A stretch of DNA of 64,000 nt from RHLJ01 sp965601955. Its GTDB lineage: Bacteria > Bacteroidota > Rhodothermia > Balneolales > Balneolaceae. Of this stretch, positions 60,298-64,000 are shown in pieces. Within the stretch, counting starts at the first letter, position 1. Each line of letters starts with the position of its first letter. The translations under genes and the position numbers were made by a program. The DNA lies in contig OZ271855.1 in NCBI GenBank assembly GCA_965601955.1, positions 3,286,001-3,350,000 of the forward strand, in the 5' to 3' direction. Below the pieces are notes generated by a model that saw only the letters and a list, made by a program, of their open reading frames with translations, did no database searches and had not been told where the DNA came from.

Positions 60298-62670
60298 ATG
60301 CTTCGAAACTACCTAAAAATTGCCATCAGAAATCTGAACAAAAACAAAGTATTCAGCCTGATCAATATTGGAGGGCTTACTGTTGGTTTGGCTTGCAGTA
60401 TGCTAATCTTTCTGTATGTTCAGGATGAACTCGCCTTTGACACGAAGCATGAGAATTATTCAAACATACATCGGCTTTCTGCTGAATATGAAATAGCTCC
60501 CCAATTCAAAACCTTTTTAAATTTCCCTTCTGCGTTTTCTCCACTTGCAATAGAAACTATCTCGGGAATAAAAAATGCTGTCCGTTTTGAAAACCGCAAT
60601 GAGACTGTTGTAAAACTGGAGAATGAAAGAATTTATGAAAGAGGATTGGTTTATACGGATCCTTCATTCTTTGAGATGTTCGCATTTGAACTTGAAGGCG
60701 GAAACCCTGAAACAGCACTTGTTAATCCTTTTTCGATTGTCATCACCAAAGAAATAGCTGATAAGTATTTTGCTAACCAGGACCCTTTAGGTGAAACCAT
60801 GCTGATTGGAGAGGATCAGGAGTACCTGGTTACAGGAATAATAAATAGCAAAAGTGTCGATTCGCATATCAACTTTTCTATGCTGGCTTCAATATCAAGC
60901 CTGGGGGAACGGGCAAACAGCTGGGCTCCTTTTCCAAATTATAGAACATATATAGAGTTAAACGATGGTGTCTTAGTCGAAGATTTGTATGCAGATGTAC
61001 TCGAAATTCTCACCTCCAACATGGGTGAAAACGGTAAGAAATTCACGGCAATCTCTTCTGATCCGTTACAGGATATTTATCTACATGTTGAAACTTACGT
61101 GCATGATGGACTGAGAGGAAATATCAGATACGTTCGCATCTTTTCAATTATCGGCATACTTATTCTATGTATAGCCTGCATAAACTATGTGAACCTTTCC
61201 ACGGCACGAGCCTCTCTCCGATCTAAGGAAGTTGGAGTAAGAAAAGCTTCGGGGGCCTTAAAAAATCAACTGGTTAATCAATTCCTTATGGAATCCTTTT
61301 TGATAACCCTTTTGTCAAGCATACTTGCTGTAGGGCTTATGGAATTCCTGCTTCTTGGCTTTAACCAGGTAACTGGAAAAAACCTGCAAATCGACTTATT
61401 AGGAAACCCTGAACTATTCATCGGTTTAATAGGAATTTCCTTGATTTCCGCTTTCCTTGCCGGAGTTTACCCCGCATTATACCTCTCAAAATTTAAACCA
61501 GTAAATATCCTAAAAGGGCAATTTAAGACTGGAAAAGCAGCCGTTATTTTCAGAAAAGGGTTGGTAACCCTTCAATTTGTGATCACTATCGGATTAATTA
61601 TCTGCACCATCATTGTCACTAAACAATTTAATTTCTTACAGGATCGTGGTTTGGGAATTAATGCCGAAGCGTTAGTAAGTATTCCTGTTAAGAATGACAT
61701 TCAAGATAATTACCAATCATTTAAACAAGAGCTTTTAAGTCAACCAGATATCTCGATGGTCACTACAGGCCCACTATTTCTTGGAGGTATCTACTTTGAG
61801 ACTTTCTCCGAGGATTCAGATGTTGAACATCGCCCAAAAAATAATACTCTCCAGTTATTCAACACTGACTATGACTTTGTATCTACTATTGATTTAGAAT
61901 TACTTGCTGGAAGAGATTTCTCCAGAGACATAAGTACTGATTTTGAGAATTCCATTCTTATTAACGAAACCGCAGTCGATGAATTTGGATGGGTTAATCC
62001 TTCTGATGCTTTAGGAAAAGAACTCGAATACGGAAACAAGAAATATACCATTATTGGTGTGGTGCAGGACTTTCATACTTTCTCCCCAAAATCATCTCTT
62101 TTACCCGTTGCAGTCCATTTAACCGATGAGGCATTCAGCCAAGTATTAATAAAATTAGACACTCAAAATTTATCTGGTACGGTTGAGTCTTTAAAATCAG
62201 TATGGGCAAAATTTGAGCCCTTCTTACCCTTCGAGATAAATTTTATGGACCAGGAAATAGCTACAGAATACCTCCAGGAACAAAACCTGTTTAAACTATT
62301 CAGTTCATTCGCAATACTTGCTATACTAATAGCCTGCCTTGGATTATTTGGGTTGGTTACCTTTACCGCCGAACAACGAAGAAAAGAAATTGGAATTCGT
62401 AAAGTCTTAGGTGCTTCTGTTGAACGAATTCTTGCCCTCGTATCAAAAGATTTCTTTTGGCTCATTGCCCTTGGGTTTTTAGTAGCCTCCCCTATCGCGT
62501 GGTATTTAATGAAAGAATGGCTGCAGGACTATGCATACAAAATAGAAATAACCCCATGGATATTTGTACTAAGTGGTTTAGTTGCGGTGGTCATTGCCTT
62601 TGCAACAATAAGCTTTCAATCTATTAAAGCTGCTCTTGCCAATCCGGTTGACAGCCTGAAGACGGAATAA
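60298..62670 (+). CDS. Double-FtsX ABC permease 6
   Basis: This 790-residue permease begins MLRNYLKIAIRNLNKNKVFS, with TM1 about 18-40. It has coupling motifs EVGVRKASGAL and EIGIRKVLGAS and ends NPVDSLKTE. First gene of unit 3, with its own enhancer-like dyad and sigma-54 promoter. The next permease starts 24 bases downstream. Substrate unknown. Confidence 0.93.
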   Translation: MLRNYLKIAIRNLNKNKVFSLINIGGLTVGLACSMLIFLYVQDELAFDTKHENYSNIHRLSAEYEIAPQFKTFLNFPSAFSPLAIETISGIKNAVRFENRNETVVKLENERIYERGLVYTDPSFFEMFAFELEGGNPETALVNPFSIVITKEIADKYFANQDPLGETMLIGEDQEYLVTGIINSKSVDSHINFSMLASISSLGERANSWAPFPNYRTYIELNDGVLVEDLYADVLEILTSNMGENGKKFTAISSDPLQDIYLHVETYVHDGLRGNIRYVRIFSIIGILILCIACINYVNLSTARASLRSKEVGVRKASGALKNQLVNQFLMESFLITLLSSILAVGLMEFLLLGFNQVTGKNLQIDLLGNPELFIGLIGISLISAFLAGVYPALYLSKFKPVNILKGQFKTGKAAVIFRKGLVTLQFVITIGLIICTIIVTKQFNFLQDRGLGINAEALVSIPVKNDIQDNYQSFKQELLSQPDISMVTTGPLFLGGIYFETFSEDSDVEHRPKNNTLQLFNTDYDFVSTIDLELLAGRDFSRDISTDFENSILINETAVDEFGWVNPSDALGKELEYGNKKYTIIGVVQDFHTFSPKSSLLPVAVHLTDEAFSQVLIKLDTQNLSGTVESLKSVWAKFEPFLPFEINFMDQEIATEYLQEQNLFKLFSSFAILAILIACLGLFGLVTFTAEQRRKEIGIRKVLGASVERILALVSKDFFWLIALGFLVASPIAWYLMKEWLQDYAYKIEITPWIFVLSGLVAVVIAFATISFQSIKAALANPVDSLKTE

Positions 62671-62694
62671 GAATCACCTTCAAGAAGTACGATC

Positions 62695-64000
62695 ATGCTC
62701 AAAAATTACCTCAAAATCGCCCTCCGGAATTTAATTAAGAACAGAAGCCATACGGCTATCAATATTGGCGGGCTTACTTTAGGTGTTGTATGTGCTCTGG
62801 TCATATTCCTGGTAATACAGTACAATGTTAGCTTCGATACCTGGCACGAAGATGGAGACAGAATTTACCGGGTAGTGAGAATTGACACAGAATTTGGCAA
62901 TGAAAACTATGGAGAGGGCGGTCCTTTTTCGAGATCTGAAGCCATAAGAAGTGATATATCCGGAGTAGACGCTGTTACCATTATTGACAATAATACTTCT
63001 AGTAATCTTTCCGTCTCATTTGTAGATAGAAATGGAAATAAAGTGAGATATAAGGAAGACTTTGCTGCTTTTGTACACCAGGATTATTTCGACATTTTCA
63101 CCTACCAATGGGTCTCAGGAAATCCTGAATCAGCCTTAAGCAATCCAAATACGGTAGTGATTACCGAAAGCCTGGCAAATAAAATGTTTGGCCACATTGA
63201 TGTAATAGGGCGAGACATCACTCTAACTGAAGACACCTATTATGTTCTTCAAATTACAGGAGTGGTAAAAGATTTCCCGGAAACATCGGACTTTCCATTT
63301 AATGTCATGGCTTCCATACTTTCGAAAGACTTTGAAGGAGATATAAGAGGGAATGACAGTTGGGAAAGTAATTCAAGCTCATGGCAAACCTATGTAAAGC
63401 TTGCTAATGGAGTAAATCCTGACGATGTAAATTCCCAGTTTGATCCGTTAATTGTTAAAAATCTCGATGAAGAGCGAGCCGGTTATATAGATTTCTACCT
63501 ACAACCCTTATCGGAAATCCATTTCGACTCCCGGTTCGGTAACTACAATGAACGTACTACAGAAAAGAAAACATTAATTGCCCTTGGAATTATTGGGTTA
63601 TTCTTGTTAATCACAGCATGCATCAACTTCATCAATCTAAATACTGCTATAGCTGTTAGTCGTTCTAAAGAGGTTGGGCTTCGAAAAACTCTGGGCGGGA
63701 CAAAACTTCAGCTAATATTCCATTTTCTAGGCGAGACTGCATTTATCGTACTGATTTCAATTTTTCTGGGAATCGGGATTACTGAAATTGTATCCAATCG
63801 TTTAGAACCAGTTCTCGGGTTTTCCCCTTCACTCGATCTGCTCACTAATATGCCGATCGCTTTATTTCTCCTGGGTCTTTTTTTTGGAATTACCCTCCTG
63901 GCCGGCTGGTATCCTGCAAAACACCTTTCAGGCTTTAGCCCGGTTGATGCGATTAGAAATAAAATAAACAACAATTATGGGCATGGGCTATCTCTGCGAA
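62695..64000 (+). CDS. Double-FtsX ABC permease 7 (3' partial)
   Basis: The frame is open from ATG 62695 to the end of the window (435 codons). It begins MLKNYLKIALRNLIKNRSHT with TM1 about 18-40 (GGLTLGVVCALVIFLVI), a periplasmic MacB-like domain (about 45-275), then the FtsX block with CINFINLNTAIAVSRS and the coupling motif EVGLRKTLGGT. It stops within the first FtsX block near the residues LAGWYPAKHLSGFSPVDAI. It is the second gene of unit 3; further permeases may follow beyond the window. Confidence 0.9.
   Translation, partial: MLKNYLKIALRNLIKNRSHTAINIGGLTLGVVCALVIFLVIQYNVSFDTWHEDGDRIYRVVRIDTEFGNENYGEGGPFSRSEAIRSDISGVDAVTIIDNNTSSNLSVSFVDRNGNKVRYKEDFAAFVHQDYFDIFTYQWVSGNPESALSNPNTVVITESLANKMFGHIDVIGRDITLTEDTYYVLQITGVVKDFPETSDFPFNVMASILSKDFEGDIRGNDSWESNSSSWQTYVKLANGVNPDDVNSQFDPLIVKNLDEERAGYIDFYLQPLSEIHFDSRFGNYNERTTEKKTLIALGIIGLFLLITACINFINLNTAIAVSRSKEVGLRKTLGGTKLQLIFHFLGETAFIVLISIFLGIGITEIVSNRLEPVLGFSPSLDLLTNMPIALFLLGLFFGITLLAGWYPAKHLSGFSPVDAIRNKINNNYGHGLSLR

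Overview
The window looks like chromosomal DNA from a member of the Bacteroidota or the neighbouring Balneolota/Rhodothermota. My best guess is a marine Balneolaceae-like organism. The evidence is an rRNA promoter of the TTTG / TAnnTTTG type, periplasmic proteins with short Bacteroidota-like signal peptides, a two-component propeller (Y_Y_Y) sensor, a TPR-LuxR regulator and large families of 800-residue FtsX/MacB permeases. No plasmid, phage, transposase or CRISPR array was seen. The genus is inference; the 16S gene (about 30987-32522, minus strand) would settle it.

Layout. 1-5333: two tandem FtsX-type permeases with an N-terminal helical permease-prefix domain; the first starts outside the window. 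5501-12561 (minus): a TPR protein, a TPR-LuxR membrane regulator, an M24 Xaa-Pro peptidase and an M61-PDZ peptidase, mostly exported. 12670-27098: mixed metabolic and signalling genes (enoyl-CoA hydratase, two HisKA_2 sensor kinases, a DMT exporter, a DUF3667 protein, an AlkD-like glycosylase, a HisC-like aminotransferase, an SDR, then an acyl-CoA dehydrogenase / sirtuin / SGNH hydrolase operon). 27175-32743 (minus): a complete rRNA operon, 16S - tRNA-Ile(GAU) - tRNA-Ala(UGC) - 23S - 5S, with its promoter, terminator and RNase III-type processing stems. 32804-42131: a queuosine-precursor transporter, a TetR regulator plus ABC1/UbiB kinase pair, a hybrid kinase, hflK-hflC and a SpoIIE-type phosphatase.

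42238-64000 is the most interesting part. An NtrC-type sigma-54 response regulator and a histidine kinase with almost no extracytoplasmic loop are divergent from a large MacB-like transporter cluster: one membrane-fusion protein, one ATPase and seven consecutive double-FtsX permeases (the last runs off the end). The cluster is divided into three transcription units. Each is preceded by a sigma-54 -24/-12 promoter (TTGGCAC-N5-TTGA) and, exactly 80 bp further upstream in all three, by the same dyad (GGACACC-A-GGTGTAC or a close variant). I read this as a dedicated enhancer-controlled regulon: the regulator next door binds the dyads and switches on all three units together. The kinase architecture suggests that it senses the membrane or the transporters themselves.

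A four-helix-bundle (S23/IVP-type) gene sits antisense inside the first unit, between the fusion protein and the ATPase, and looks like an insertion. Several start sites were corrected from the sequence: 18048 (DUF3667), 22550 (HisC-like) and 52895 (a permease whose upstream TTG would lie at the predicted transcription start). Five other membrane proteins appear to start at GTG or TTG.
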